From contig NZ_JAOWLB010000005.1 in the NCBI RefSeq assembly GCF_025751555.1, positions 1 to 64,000 of the forward strand: 64,000 bases of DNA, in the 5' to 3' direction. Numbering within the stretch: the stretch's first letter is position 1; each line of letters begins with the position of its first letter. Both the position numbers and the translations under genes were made by a program. Source of the stretch: Ruegeria aquimaris. GTDB taxonomy: Bacteria; Pseudomonadota; Alphaproteobacteria; Rhodobacterales; Rhodobacteraceae. The notes beneath the pieces are model-generated. The model was given only the letters and a program-made list of their open reading frames with translations. It was not told where the DNA came from and made no database searches. Below, one piece after another: positions 28,180 through 36,247 of the stretch.

Positions 28180-29234
28180 AGATGATCGAGAAATTGGGGC
28201 TGGCAGCCCTGCACCGGCTGGATCCGGAAACCGCGCATGGCCTGTCGATCAAGGCGCTGCAAGCGGGGCTGGTGCCCCTGCCCGGCCCGGTGACCTCGCC
28301 CCGGCTGCGCACGCGGGTGGCGGGGCTGGACCTGCCCAACCCGGTGGGACTGGCGGCAGGGTTCGACAAGAATGCCGAGGCGCTAGCGCCGCTGGCGCGC
28401 GCAGGCTTCGGTTTTATCGAGGTGGGGGCGGCCACGCCGCGCCCGCAGCCGGGCAACCCGCGCCCGCGTCTCTTTCGCCTGACCGAGGACCGCGCCGCGA
28501 TCAACCGGTTCGGCTTCAACAATCAGGGCATGGAAGCGATTGCCGCGCGGCTGGCCAAGCGCCCCCACGACGCGGTGATCGGTCTCAATCTGGGGGCCAA
28601 CAAGGACAGCAGCGACCGGCCCGGCGATTTCGCCCGCGTGCTGGCGCATTGCGCCGCGCATCTGGATTTCGCGACCGTCAACGTCAGCTCGCCCAACACC
28701 GAGAAGCTGCGCGACCTGCAAGGGCGCGCGGCGCTGACGGCGCTGCTCTCGGGCGTGATCGAAACACGCGATGCACTGGCCCGGCCGATCCCGGTGTTCC
28801 TGAAGATCGCGCCAGATCTGAACGAAGCCGAGATCGCGGATATCGCCGCTGTGGCGCGCGATACTGGTGTGGATGCGGTGATCGCCACCAACACCACCCT
28901 GTCGCGCGAAGGTCTTCTGAGCGCCCACAAGGGCGAGGCGGGCGGGCTGTCAGGCGCGCCGCTGTTTGACAAATCGACCCGCGTTCTGGCGCGGCTGTCG
29001 GCGCTGACTGGTGGCGAGATCCCGCTGATCGGCGTGGGCGGCATCAGTAGTGCCGAACAGGCCTATGCCAAGATCCGCGCCGGCGCCTCGGCGGTGCAGT
29101 TCTATACCGCGATGGTCTATGGCGGCCTGGCGCTGGCGGCTGAGATCGCGCGCGGACTTGATGCGCTCTTGGCGCGCGACGGCTTCGCCTCGGTCGCCGA
29201 GGCGGTGGGAACCAAAAGAGAGGACTGGCTGTGA
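28176..29234 (+). CDS. pyrD: dihydroorotate dehydrogenase (quinone), class 2
   Basis: 352-residue FMN enzyme of de novo pyrimidine synthesis that oxidises dihydroorotate and passes electrons to the quinone pool at the membrane. Class 2 features are the N-terminal membrane-associating helix ([19 protein letters not shown]), [36 protein letters not shown] with the catalytic Ser, and the FMN-binding [13 protein letters not shown] and [15 protein letters not shown]. It overlaps its neighbours by 4 bp on both sides. Confidence 0.97.
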   Translation: MKMIEKLGLAALHRLDPETAHGLSIKALQAGLVPLPGPVTSPRLRTRVAGLDLPNPVGLAAGFDKNAEALAPLARAGFGFIEVGAATPRPQPGNPRPRLFRLTEDRAAINRFGFNNQGMEAIAARLAKRPHDAVIGLNLGANKDSSDRPGDFARVLAHCAAHLDFATVNVSSPNTEKLRDLQGRAALTALLSGVIETRDALARPIPVFLKIAPDLNEAEIADIAAVARDTGVDAVIATNTTLSREGLLSAHKGEAGGLSGAPLFDKSTRVLARLSALTGGEIPLIGVGGISSAEQAYAKIRAGASAVQFYTAMVYGGLALAAEIARGLDALLARDGFASVAEAVGTKREDWL

Positions 29235-29575
29235 TCGAATACTGGCACAATCCGCGTTGTTCCAAGTCGCGGCAGGGTCTGGCGCTGCTCGAAGAGCACG
29301 GCGCCGAGATCGAGCTGCGGCGTTATCTGGAGCAGGCGCCCAGCCTTGAGGAACTGCGCGCCACCCAAGCGGCGCTGGGGGTTGCGGCCATCGACATGAT
29401 GCGCATGGGCGAGGCGCGCTTCAAGGAACTGGGTCTGAGCAAGAGCGACCCCGATGAGGTTCTGCTGGCCGCCATGGCCGAAAACCCGGTGCTGATCGAA
29501 CGGCCGCTGGCGATCAAGGGCGACCGGGCGGTGATCGGGCGCCCGCCCGAGGATATGCTCAGACTGCTGGATTGA
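29231..29575 (+). CDS. ArsC-family (glutaredoxin-type) arsenate reductase-like protein
   Basis: 114 residues with the ArsC/Spx fold: [17 protein letters not shown] has the catalytic Cys10, and the C-terminal [19 protein letters not shown] carries the arsenate-binding Arg region of the E. coli R773 ArsC family. GTG start at 29231 overlapping the pyrD stop. Unlike the ArsC domain at 11355-12200 this is the glutaredoxin-dependent class, and it is not in an ars operon. The chromosomal ArsC/YffB group is broad, so arsenate reduction is likely but not certain. Its last 17 bp overlap the convergent MATE gene. Confidence 0.82.
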   Translation: MIEYWHNPRCSKSRQGLALLEEHGAEIELRRYLEQAPSLEELRATQAALGVAAIDMMRMGEARFKELGLSKSDPDEVLLAAMAENPVLIERPLAIKGDRAVIGRPPEDMLRLLD

Positions 29576-30884
29576 CCGCCGCGCGCTCCAGCGCCGGATA
29601 GCGCAAGCCCAGCGTGATGCCCCTCGCGACGAAGGAAATCGTCAGCGCCATCCACAGGCCGTGATTGCCGTATGGCTCGATCAGCAGCCAGACGGCGGCA
29701 AAGTAGATCGCCGCCGAGAGCGCCATCATGTTGCGCATGTCGGCCGAGCGGGTGGCACCGATGAAGATGCCATCGAACATCACCAGCGCCAGGATCAGGA
29801 GCGGCGCCGCCACCATCCAGGCCAGATAGCCGCGCGCCGCCAGTTGCACCGCCGGATCCTTGGTCATCACGTCGATCAGCCAAGGCCCGAGCGCCCAGAA
29901 CACCACCGACAACAACAGTGCCAGCACCAGCCCCCAGAGGCTGGTCATCCAGGCCGCGCGCCTGAGCCGGGCCACCGCACCGGCGCCAAAGGCCTGCCCC
30001 ACCAGCGACTCGGCGGCAAAGGCAAAGCCGTCCAGCGCATAGCCGGTGATATGCACGAATTGCAGCAGCACCTGGTTGGCGGCCAGCGTCACATCGCCGA
30101 ACCGCCCACCGAGCAACAGGAAGCTGACAAAGATCGCCTGAAGCAGCATCGAGCGGATCAGGATATCGGTATTGACCACCGCCATGCGGCGCAGGCGGGC
30201 GGCCTCGAACACCCGCGCCCAGTCGCGCCAGCGCGGGTTCAGGAAGGCATCGCGGCAGAGCCAGAGACCAAAGGCCAGCCCGGTCCACTCGGCCAGGAAA
30301 GTGGCAAAGGCAACCCCGTTCACCCCCCAGCCGAGACCAAGCACGAACCACAGGTCGAGCCCCATGTTGAGCCCGTTCATCCACAGTTGCAGCACCAGCA
30401 CCGCCCGTGTGCGCTCCAGCGCGATGAGCCAGCCGGTAATACCATAGATCGCGATGGCGGCGGGGGCCGACCAGATGCGGATGGACATGTAACCGCGCGC
30501 CAGCGTTTCGACCTCGGCGCTGGCCGGACTGAGGGCCAGCGCGCCCCAGTAGATCGGCATTTGCAGCAGGATAAGTGCAACACCGCCCGCCACGCCGATC
30601 ATCAGCGAGCGGGTCAGCAGGGCCGCAACCTCACCCTCCTGCCCTGCCCCATGCGCCTGCGCGGTCAGCCCGGCGGTGCCCATGCGCAGAAAACCGAAGA
30701 TCCAGTAGATCGCCGACAGGATGATCGCGCCGACACCCACGGCGGCAATGGGCGCGGCCTGGGGGATCTGGCCGACCACGGCGGTATCTACCGCGCCGAG
30801 GATCGGCACGGTCATATTGGCCAGCATGATCGGAACGGCGATCTTCAACACCCGTCGGTGCGTGATCGGGGCGGCCTCGGACAT
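29559..30884 (-). CDS. MATE-family multidrug/toxin efflux transporter (DinF-like)
   Basis: 441-residue inner-membrane protein with 12 hydrophobic segments in two homologous halves. It begins ITHRRVLKIAVPIMLANMTVPILGAVDTAVVG and contains MRMGTAGLTAQAHGAG-like loops (residues ~70-80) and FAAESLVGQAFGAGA in the second half, characteristic of the DinF branch. It would export cationic or other toxic compounds using H+ or Na+; the substrate is unknown. It lies 7 bp downstream of nothing but precedes the thioesterase gene on the same strand and may be separate. Confidence 0.93.
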   Translation of the reverse strand: MSEAAPITHRRVLKIAVPIMLANMTVPILGAVDTAVVGQIPQAAPIAAVGVGAIILSAIYWIFGFLRMGTAGLTAQAHGAGQEGEVAALLTRSLMIGVAGGVALILLQMPIYWGALALSPASAEVETLARGYMSIRIWSAPAAIAIYGITGWLIALERTRAVLVLQLWMNGLNMGLDLWFVLGLGWGVNGVAFATFLAEWTGLAFGLWLCRDAFLNPRWRDWARVFEAARLRRMAVVNTDILIRSMLLQAIFVSFLLLGGRFGDVTLAANQVLLQFVHITGYALDGFAFAAESLVGQAFGAGAVARLRRAAWMTSLWGLVLALLLSVVFWALGPWLIDVMTKDPAVQLAARGYLAWMVAAPLLILALVMFDGIFIGATRSADMRNMMALSAAIYFAAVWLLIEPYGNHGLWMALTISFVARGITLGLRYPALERAAVNPAV

Positions 30885-30891
30885 GCGTCGC

Positions 30892-31410
30892 TCAGCGTTC
30901 GGGGCTGGGGTCCTGTGGCATCAGGAAATGCCCGCTCCCCTGCGCATAAAGCTTGTCGTGGTGGTCCTGCCATGCCTCGACCCGGACCGAGGCATAGCGC
31001 CGCCCGGCGCGGCTGATATAGGCGCGCGCATAAGCGTCGCGCGGCAGGCCCGAGCGCAGATAGTCGATGGTAAAGTCAATGGTCTTGGGAAAGCGGATGC
31101 TTTCGTCGCGCAGGATGTCCTCGGGTGCAAGGTCACCGCTCTCGATCCGTTCGAACAGATGCGCCCAACTGAGGGTGATGACCGCCGTCACCTCGAGAAA
31201 CGCCGCTGTCACCCCGCCATGGATGGCGGGCAGGAACGGGTTGCCGATCAGCTTGTCGTCGAAATTCAGAACCCCGGTCAGCTCGTCCCCGCGCCGGTCG
31301 AAGGTAATGTTGAGAAAGCGGATATAGGGCACGCCGCTGACCAGTGCGTTCAGCGCCGCATCGCGGCGCTGCTTGACCACCTGCATCGGTTCGGGACGTT
31401 TGCGGGTCAT
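30892..31410 (-). CDS. PaaI-family hotdog-fold thioesterase (second of pair)
   Basis: 172 residues from the ATG at 31410, which shares one base with the stop of the preceding thioesterase gene (TGATG). The hotdog region has NPFLPAIHGGVTAAFLEVTAVI, the HGG loop and helix of PaaI/YdiI thioesterases, then TIDFTIDYLRSGLPRDAYA and RRYASVRVEAW. It is probably an acyl-CoA thioesterase acting as a heterodimer with, or on a related substrate to, its partner; the substrate is unknown. Confidence 0.88.
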   Translation of the reverse strand: MTRKRPEPMQVVKQRRDAALNALVSGVPYIRFLNITFDRRGDELTGVLNFDDKLIGNPFLPAIHGGVTAAFLEVTAVITLSWAHLFERIESGDLAPEDILRDESIRFPKTIDFTIDYLRSGLPRDAYARAYISRAGRRYASVRVEAWQDHHDKLYAQGSGHFLMPQDPSPER

Positions 31411-31829
31411 CAGCGCCCCTCCACGGTAAAGGACCCGGCGGCGGTGGCCACCGGCCGGTCGGTATCGTCGTCGGTGGCCACGGCGCGCACAAAGGCGACG
31501 TTGCGGGTGATGTGATAACAGGTGGCCCGGGTGGTGATCGCCTGCCCGGGCGTGGCCGCGCGCATGTAGTCGATCCTGAGGTCGATTGTCGCGGTGCCAC
31601 CGGGGGCGGCCGGGTGGCTCATCACCGCTGCGCCGCAACAGGTGTCCATCATCGCCGAAACCGCGCCGCCGTGGATGACGCCAGTCCGGGGATCGCCCAC
31701 CAGATCGGCATTATAGGGCATGGTTATGACAGCCTCTCCCTCGGCGATATGGGTCAGATCGAGGCCCAGCGCCTTGGCGTGCGGTATCGCCTGAATGAAC
31801 TGCCGCGCGAGTTTTGCCTTGTCGGTCAT
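31410..31829 (-). CDS. PaaI-family hotdog-fold thioesterase (first of pair)
   Basis: 139 residues. GVIHGGAVSAMMDTCCGAA is the PaaI-like HGG catalytic loop and helix, followed by TIDLRIDYMRAATPGQ and a C-terminal ATAAGSFTVEG. Start at 31829 (MTDKAKLARQFIQAIPHA) is preferred to 31916 because the upstream part is unlike the family. It is divergent from a MerR regulator gene and next to a beta-oxidation region, so it may hydrolyse acyl-CoA intermediates of that pathway. Confidence 0.88.
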   Translation of the reverse strand: MTDKAKLARQFIQAIPHAKALGLDLTHIAEGEAVITMPYNADLVGDPRTGVIHGGAVSAMMDTCCGAAVMSHPAAPGGTATIDLRIDYMRAATPGQAITTRATCYHITRNVAFVRAVATDDDTDRPVATAAGSFTVEGR

Positions 31830-31855
31830 GGCTTGGGGATCCTGCCTTGGGTCTG

Positions 31856-31887
31856 GCCCTTTATGATCAGGCCGCGACATAAAGGGC
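31856..31887. promoter_or_regulatory. 10-bp inverted repeat between thioesterase and merR genes
   Basis: Perfect GCCCTTTATG-N12-CATAAAGGGC in the 117-bp gap between the divergent thioesterase operon and the first MerR gene. Its symmetry and position suit a shared operator for the MerR protein, though a hairpin role is possible. Binding is inference. Confidence 0.4.
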
Positions 31888-31946
31888 AAGCCCGCCTGTT
31901 GCGCTGTTATTCGCAAGACCCTAGGTTGCGGGCGAGGAGATTGGCC

Positions 31947-32315
31947 ATGACCGATACGCGTTTGTCATTCAAGGAGATGTGCGCCGAGTTCGACGTGACG
32001 CCGCGCACCTTGAGATATTACGAATACATTGAACTTTTACAGCCCGACCGCGAGGGCCGCGCGCGCTTTTACGGGGCCCGCGAACGCGCACGGATGAAAC
32101 TGATCATGCGTGGCCGCAGATTCGGCTTTCCGCTGGAGGAAATCCGCCAGTGGCTGCTGATCTACGAGGATGAGGGCAACCAGGCGCAGATGGCGGCCTT
32201 TGTCGAGATGGCCGACCGGCAGATGAACGAGCTGCGCCAGCAACAGATGCAGCTGGAAGAGGCCATGACCGAGTTGCAGCAACTGCGGGACCAGGCGGCG
32301 CGCAGTGCGGTGTAA
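31947..32315 (+). CDS. MerR-family transcriptional regulator (first copy)
   Basis: 122 residues: an N-terminal MerR HTH (FKEMCAEFDVTPRTLRYYEY), the second MerR helix block (RMKLIMRGRRFGFPLEEIRQ) and a C-terminal Gln/Glu/Leu-rich dimerisation coiled coil. It has no metal-sensing cysteine pair at the C-terminus, so it resembles metabolic MerR proteins of the LiuR/FadP type. GAGGAGA lies 7 bp before the ATG. It is paralogous to the MerR gene at 32826 and divergent from two thioesterase genes, suggesting control of acyl-CoA metabolism. Confidence 0.9.
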   Translation: MTDTRLSFKEMCAEFDVTPRTLRYYEYIELLQPDREGRARFYGARERARMKLIMRGRRFGFPLEEIRQWLLIYEDEGNQAQMAAFVEMADRQMNELRQQQMQLEEAMTELQQLRDQAARSAV

Positions 32316-32432
32316 ACCCGCGATGAACTTTACGTCAGTTGCTCTGTCTGCCCATTGATTACGACCAACGGAGCGCGCAAGCTGACCTGGCTGGGAACCG
32401 GCACGCCCGGTTCCGTTGACCGGAGAAGCCGC

Positions 32433-32627
32433 ATGACCGCCTGTTTCCGTCTCTTGTTTCTTGTCTCTTCCCTTGCCGGCCTGTCGGCCTGCGATGTAGG
32501 ACCAAACGGCTATGGCACCGCCCCACCCGGCGTGTCGCAGGCGGATTGGGATCGTCAGGTCAAAGCGGAACGCCAGGCCAAGCGCGCCCGGTACCAGGGC
32601 CCACGTGGCGGGGCGACCGGACGATGA
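32433..32627 (+). CDS. small predicted lipoprotein
   Basis: 64 residues starting MTACFRLLFLVSSLAGLSACDVG, a short lipoprotein signal peptide with lipobox LSAC and Cys20 as lipidation site. The mature part is a Gly/Pro stretch (GPNGYGTAPPGV) and a basic Lys/Arg/Gln tail. GGAGAAGCC precedes the ATG at 32433; an upstream in-frame start at 32355 would bury the signal peptide. It lies between two MerR genes and no function is recognised. Confidence 0.72.
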   Translation: MTACFRLLFLVSSLAGLSACDVGPNGYGTAPPGVSQADWDRQVKAERQAKRARYQGPRGGATGR

Positions 32628-32706
32628 AACCCCGGTCGGCCGCATGCGCGTTTCAAGCGGCCGGAGCACGGTTTTCGACCGGTTTCACGCTCAATTCGAT
32701 TTGATC

Positions 32707-32755
32707 CTACGTCACGCCCTAAAGTGACGTAGCGTTTGAGTTACGTAAACGTCAA
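32707..32755 (+). promoter_or_regulatory. ACGT-type inverted repeats upstream of the second merR
   Basis: Two neighbouring symmetric elements: CTACGTCAC-N8-GTGACGTAG (32707-32732) and TTACGTAAACGTCAA (32741-32755). They share ACGTCA/TGACGT half-sites and recall the palindromic ACGT-containing boxes described for LiuR-type MerR regulators of acyl-CoA catabolism (recalled, not checked). They precede the MerR/acyl-CoA dehydrogenase genes by 70-120 bp and are likely autoregulatory operators. Confidence 0.5.
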
Positions 32756-32825
32756 CTGAATGTTGTAAACGGTCTGCAAGCTGTCCAAATCGACGCCATG
32801 ACGCCAGCGACGAGAGTTTGATCCG

Positions 32826-33227
32826 ATGACCGAAGACCTCATGTCCATCCGCGAGATGTGCGATGCCTATGACGTGACACCGCGCACGCTGCGGTTTTAC
32901 GAAGCTAAGGAATTGCTGTTCCCGATCCGGGAAGGCCAGAAACGCCTGTTCACCAAACGCGACCGCGCGCGGCTGAAACTGATCCTGCGCGGCAAGCGCT
33001 TCGGCTTCAGCCTGGAACAGATCCGGCAGTTGCTGGACCTCTATCACATTGGCGACCAGCAGCACATGCAGCTGAGCCGAACCTATGACATCGCCCGCGA
33101 GCGCCTGGCCGATCTGGAAGCGCAACGCGACGAGTTGACCGAGGCGATCGAAGACCTCAGGGAGCAGCTGCGCTGGGGCGAGAAGGTGATCGCCTCGATG
33201 AAAGACGCCAAGAAAGCGGCGGAATAA
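32826..33227 (+). CDS. MerR-family regulator of the beta-oxidation cluster (second copy)
   Basis: 133 residues. The HTH is IREMCDAYDVTPRTLRFYEA, followed by RLKLILRGKRFGFSLEQIRQLL and a long C-terminal coiled coil (LADLEAQRDELTEAIEDLRE). No cysteines for metal sensing are seen. It is clearly similar to the MerR at 31947 through the DNA-binding half. Only 54 bp separate it from the acyl-CoA dehydrogenase gene, so it probably heads and regulates the fatty-acid degradation genes in response to an acyl-CoA. Confidence 0.92.
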   Translation: MTEDLMSIREMCDAYDVTPRTLRFYEAKELLFPIREGQKRLFTKRDRARLKLILRGKRFGFSLEQIRQLLDLYHIGDQQHMQLSRTYDIARERLADLEAQRDELTEAIEDLREQLRWGEKVIASMKDAKKAAE

Positions 33228-33281
33228 CCCGCCACTTCTCCGACCACAGACATCCGACTTACGACTTCAGGGAGCCGTTAC

Positions 33282-35063
33282 ATGCCCATCTATACCGCGC
33301 CGACCAAGGATTCGCAGTTCATCCTGCACGAAGTGCTCAAGATCTCGGACTCCGACATTCCCGGCTATGCCGAACTGGACCCCGATTTCACCGGCGCCGT
33401 GCTGGAAGAAGCAGGCAAGATCGCCTCTAACGTGCTGCACCCGCTGAACACGGTCGGCGATACCGAGGGGTGCCGGCTGGAAAACGGCGTGGTCTATACC
33501 CCGACCGGGTTCAAGGATGCCTTTGAGCAAGTCAAGGAAGGCGGCTGGACCGGGCTCGACATGCCCGAGCAGTATGGCGGCCAGAACATGCCCTATGTGA
33601 TCGGCACCGCGGTGGGCGAGATGTTCTCGGCCTCGAACCAGGCCTTTACCATGTACCAGGGCCTGACCCATGGCGCCGCCTCGGCGATTCTGGCGCATGG
33701 AACCGAGGAGCAGAAGGAGACCTATCTGCACAAGATGGTGTCTTGCGAATGGACCGGCACAATGAACCTGACCGAGCCCCATTGCGGTACCGACCTGGGC
33801 CTGATGCGCACCAAGGCCGAGCCGCAGGCGGATGGTTCCTACAAGATCACAGGGCAGAAGATCTTTATCTCGTCGGGCGATCACGACATGGCCGACAACA
33901 TCGTGCACCTTGTGCTGGCCAAGATCGTGGGCGGCCCCGAGGGCATCAAGGGCGTGTCACTGTTCATTGTCCCGAAGTTCATGGTGAACGAGGATGGCAG
34001 CCTGGGCGCGCGCAACGCGGTGTCGGTCGGTAAGATCGAAGAGAAGATGGGCATTCACGGCAATTCGACCTGTGTGATGAACTATGACGGCGCCACCGGC
34101 TATCTGCTGGGCGAGGAACACAAGGGCATGCGCGCCATGTTCACCATGATGAACGAAGCCCGGCTGGGCGTTGGCATGCAGGGCCTGGCCCAGGCCGATG
34201 CCGCCTATCAGAACGCGCTGGAATATGCCAAGGACCGGCTTCAGGGCCGCGACGTGACTGGGGCCAAGAACCCCGATGGCCCGGCCGATCCGCTGATCGT
34301 GCATCCCGATATCCGCCGCAACCTGATGGATCAGAAGAGCTTCACCGAGGGCGCCCGCGCCTTTATCCTGTGGGGCGCGACGATGATCGACGCCGCCCAC
34401 CGCGCCGGTGACAAGGATGCCGACGGGCTGGTCTCGCTGCTGACCCCGGTGATCAAGGGCTTCCTGACCGATCAGGGCTATGACATGACCGTGCAGGCCC
34501 AGCAGGTCTATGGCGGCCATGGCTACATCGAGGAATGGGGCATGTCGCAATATACCCGCGACGCCCGCATCGCGATGATCTACGAAGGCGCCAACGGCGT
34601 GCAGGCGCTGGATCTGGTGGGACGCAAGCTGGCCGCGGATGGCGGCAAGCACGTGATGGCCTTCTTCGAGCTGGTCAAGAGCTTCTGCAAGGACAATGCC
34701 GGTCAGGACGAAGCCTATGACAAGGGGTTCATCGAACCGCTGAAACGGGCGTCCAAGGATCTTCAGGCCGCAGGCATGTACTTCATGCAGAACGGCATGA
34801 AGAACCCCAACAATGCGCTGTCGGGGTCCTATGACTTCATGCACATGTTCGGCCATGTCTGCCTGGGCCTGATGTGGGCTCAGATGGCCAAGGCCGCGCG
34901 AGCCGCGCTGGCCGCAGGGGCCTCGGACACAGCGTTCTACGAGACCAAGATCGCGACCGGCCGCTACTACATGGCACGCCGTCTGCCCGCCACCGCCTTG
35001 CACCTGGCCCGCATCCAGACCGGCGCCGACACGGTCATGGCACTGGACGCAGCCAACTTCTGA
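33282..35063 (+). CDS. acyl-CoA dehydrogenase (FadE/DmdC-type, long form)
   Basis: 593-residue flavoenzyme catalysing the first oxidation step of an acyl-Co[18 protein letters not shown], the FAD/substrate motif [15 protein letters not shown], and [20 protein letters not shown] with the catalytic Glu (about 434) are visible. It carries the extra N- and C-terminal segments of the ~590-residue subfamily that also includes DmdC (methylmercaptopropionyl-CoA dehydrogenase). Location upstream of fadA and fadB genes favours general fatty acyl-CoA oxidation, but a DMSP-pathway role cannot be excluded. Confidence 0.9.
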   Translation: MPIYTAPTKDSQFILHEVLKISDSDIPGYAELDPDFTGAVLEEAGKIASNVLHPLNTVGDTEGCRLENGVVYTPTGFKDAFEQVKEGGWTGLDMPEQYGGQNMPYVIGTAVGEMFSASNQAFTMYQGLTHGAASAILAHGTEEQKETYLHKMVSCEWTGTMNLTEPHCGTDLGLMRTKAEPQADGSYKITGQKIFISSGDHDMADNIVHLVLAKIVGGPEGIKGVSLFIVPKFMVNEDGSLGARNAVSVGKIEEKMGIHGNSTCVMNYDGATGYLLGEEHKGMRAMFTMMNEARLGVGMQGLAQADAAYQNALEYAKDRLQGRDVTGAKNPDGPADPLIVHPDIRRNLMDQKSFTEGARAFILWGATMIDAAHRAGDKDADGLVSLLTPVIKGFLTDQGYDMTVQAQQVYGGHGYIEEWGMSQYTRDARIAMIYEGANGVQALDLVGRKLAADGGKHVMAFFELVKSFCKDNAGQDEAYDKGFIEPLKRASKDLQAAGMYFMQNGMKNPNNALSGSYDFMHMFGHVCLGLMWAQMAKAARAALAAGASDTAFYETKIATGRYYMARRLPATALHLARIQTGADTVMALDAANF

Positions 35064-35116
35064 GCCAGCGGTGGGCAGGAATGCCCACCCTACCCCGCCT
35101 TGATGGGAGGACCTGG

Positions 35117-35329
35117 ATGCCCAAACGTTTCCGCCTGACCCGCCGCTTCACTGTTGCCATGACCGAAGATGGCTTTCGCCGCCTCAAGGCGTTCAGCAAG
35201 GACGCCGGTCTCGACGAAGGCGAGGCACTGTCCTTCCTGTTCGAGAATTTCAACAGCGTGATAAACGAGGAGAACCTGATCCACCGGCTGCGCCTGTTCA
35301 ACGCCGAACTCGACGATCGCAAGCGGTAG
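35117..35329 (+). CDS. small conserved-looking protein of unknown function
   Basis: 70 residues beginning MPKRFRLTRRFTVAMTEDGF, with a good Shine-Dalgarno (GGGAGG, 6 bp upstream). An N-terminal basic strand is followed by predicted helices (RRLKAFSKDAGLDEGEALSFLFENF); the pattern faintly recalls ribbon-helix-helix proteins. It lies 53 bp after the acyl-CoA dehydrogenase and before a repeat-rich gap. Function not recognised. Confidence 0.65.
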   Translation: MPKRFRLTRRFTVAMTEDGFRRLKAFSKDAGLDEGEALSFLFENFNSVINEENLIHRLRLFNAELDDRKR

Positions 35330-35367
35330 AAGGCGCCTTCGGCGAGAGTATTTGCAGCGGAATGAAG
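35329..35367 (-). repeat. interspersed hairpin repeat, copy A
   Basis: Read on the minus strand: CTTCATTCCGCTGCAAATACTC followed by the palindrome GAAGGCGCCTTC (35329-35340), which overlaps the stop codon of the upstream small gene. It matches copies B (35521) and C (51032-51086) in order: a conserved CTTCATT(T/C)CGC..AAATACTC core, then a GC-rich hairpin. Confidence 0.6.
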
Positions 35368-35520
35368 AACACGCGTGTCCACCCCGCCCTCCGGCCCGAC
35401 CGCCAGGCGGAACGCAGGCGGGACGGCGGGGCTTCACTCCGCGCGGTCATCGGCTCTCCAGCCTGTACCGCAACCGAAAACAGACCAGATTAACCTTAAT
35501 ACCCGGTAAAGAGGCCCCTG

Positions 35521-35574
35521 CTTCATTTCGCCGGAAATACTCCACGGGGGTGCGGGGGTGTGAAACCCCCGCCG
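35521..35574 (+). repeat. interspersed hairpin repeat, copy B
   Basis: CTTCATTTCGCCGGAAATAC(TCC) at 35521-35543 followed by GGGGG and a stem-loop GCGGGGGT-GTGAA-ACCCCCGC (about 35552-35572). It is inverted relative to copy A 150 bp away. The 269-bp gap 35330-35598 between the small gene and the GST gene contains nothing else recognisable apart from these two copies. Confidence 0.62.
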
Positions 35575-35598
35575 CGACATTGGCCAAGGGAGGCTTAG

Positions 35599-36237
35599 AT
35601 GACGATCAAACTCTACTGCTTCGGAGAAAGCGGCAATTCCTACAAGGCGGCGCTGGCGCTGCAACTCTCTGGCCTCGACTGGGAACCGGTCTATGTCGAC
35701 TTCTTCGGCGGCGAGACCCGCACGCCCGAGTACCGCGCCAGTATCAACGAACTGGGCGAGGCGCCGGTGCTGGTGGATGGCGATTTCCGCACCAGCCAGT
35801 CGGGCTGTATCCAGGCCTATGTGACAGAGACATCCGGGAAGTTCGGCGGCAAGACCCGCGAGGAAAATTATGACATCCTGCGCTGGGTGCTGTGGGACAA
35901 CCACAAGCTCAGCTCGGTGGCCGGGCTGACCCGGTTCCTGATGAACTTCCTGCCCGAGGACAAACGCCCGCAAGAGGTGATCGCCTTCAACCAGGGTCGG
36001 CTCAAGGCCGCCTATGCCACACTGAACGCCCATCTGGAGGGCCGTGACTGGATCGTGGGCGATGGCCCCACCAATGCCGATCTCAGTTGCTGCGGCTACC
36101 TCTATTATCCCGAACCTTTCGGCTTTGACCGCGCCGACTGGTCCCATATCGACGCCTGGCTGGACCGCATCGCCGCCCTGCCCGGCTGGAAACACCCCTA
36201 TGACCTGATGCCCGGCAATCCGTCGGATCGCGCTTGA
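35599..36237 (+). CDS. glutathione S-transferase family protein (beta-oxidation cluster)
   Basis: 212 residues. The N-terminal domain has LYCFGESGNSYKAALALQLS, with Ser/Cys-like catalytic position at the GNS turn, and GEAPVLVDGDF with TSQSGCIQAYV for glutathione. The C-terminal helical domain has DWIVGDGPTNADLSCCGY. It is 10 bp upstream of fadA on the same strand, so it is likely co-transcribed, but a role in fatty-acid oxidation is not established. It differs clearly from the GST at 23197. Confidence 0.9.
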   Translation: MTIKLYCFGESGNSYKAALALQLSGLDWEPVYVDFFGGETRTPEYRASINELGEAPVLVDGDFRTSQSGCIQAYVTETSGKFGGKTREENYDILRWVLWDNHKLSSVAGLTRFLMNFLPEDKRPQEVIAFNQGRLKAAYATLNAHLEGRDWIVGDGPTNADLSCCGYLYYPEPFGFDRADWSHIDAWLDRIAALPGWKHPYDLMPGNPSDRA

Positions 36238-36247
36238 GGAGACCACT

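Noticed and set aside
33282-35063. Calling this gene dmdC (methylmercaptopropionyl-CoA dehydrogenase)
   Set aside because: It belongs to the same long subfamily, but it sits with fadA and fadB and has no dmdB or dmdD neighbours, so a general acyl-CoA dehydrogenase label is safer.
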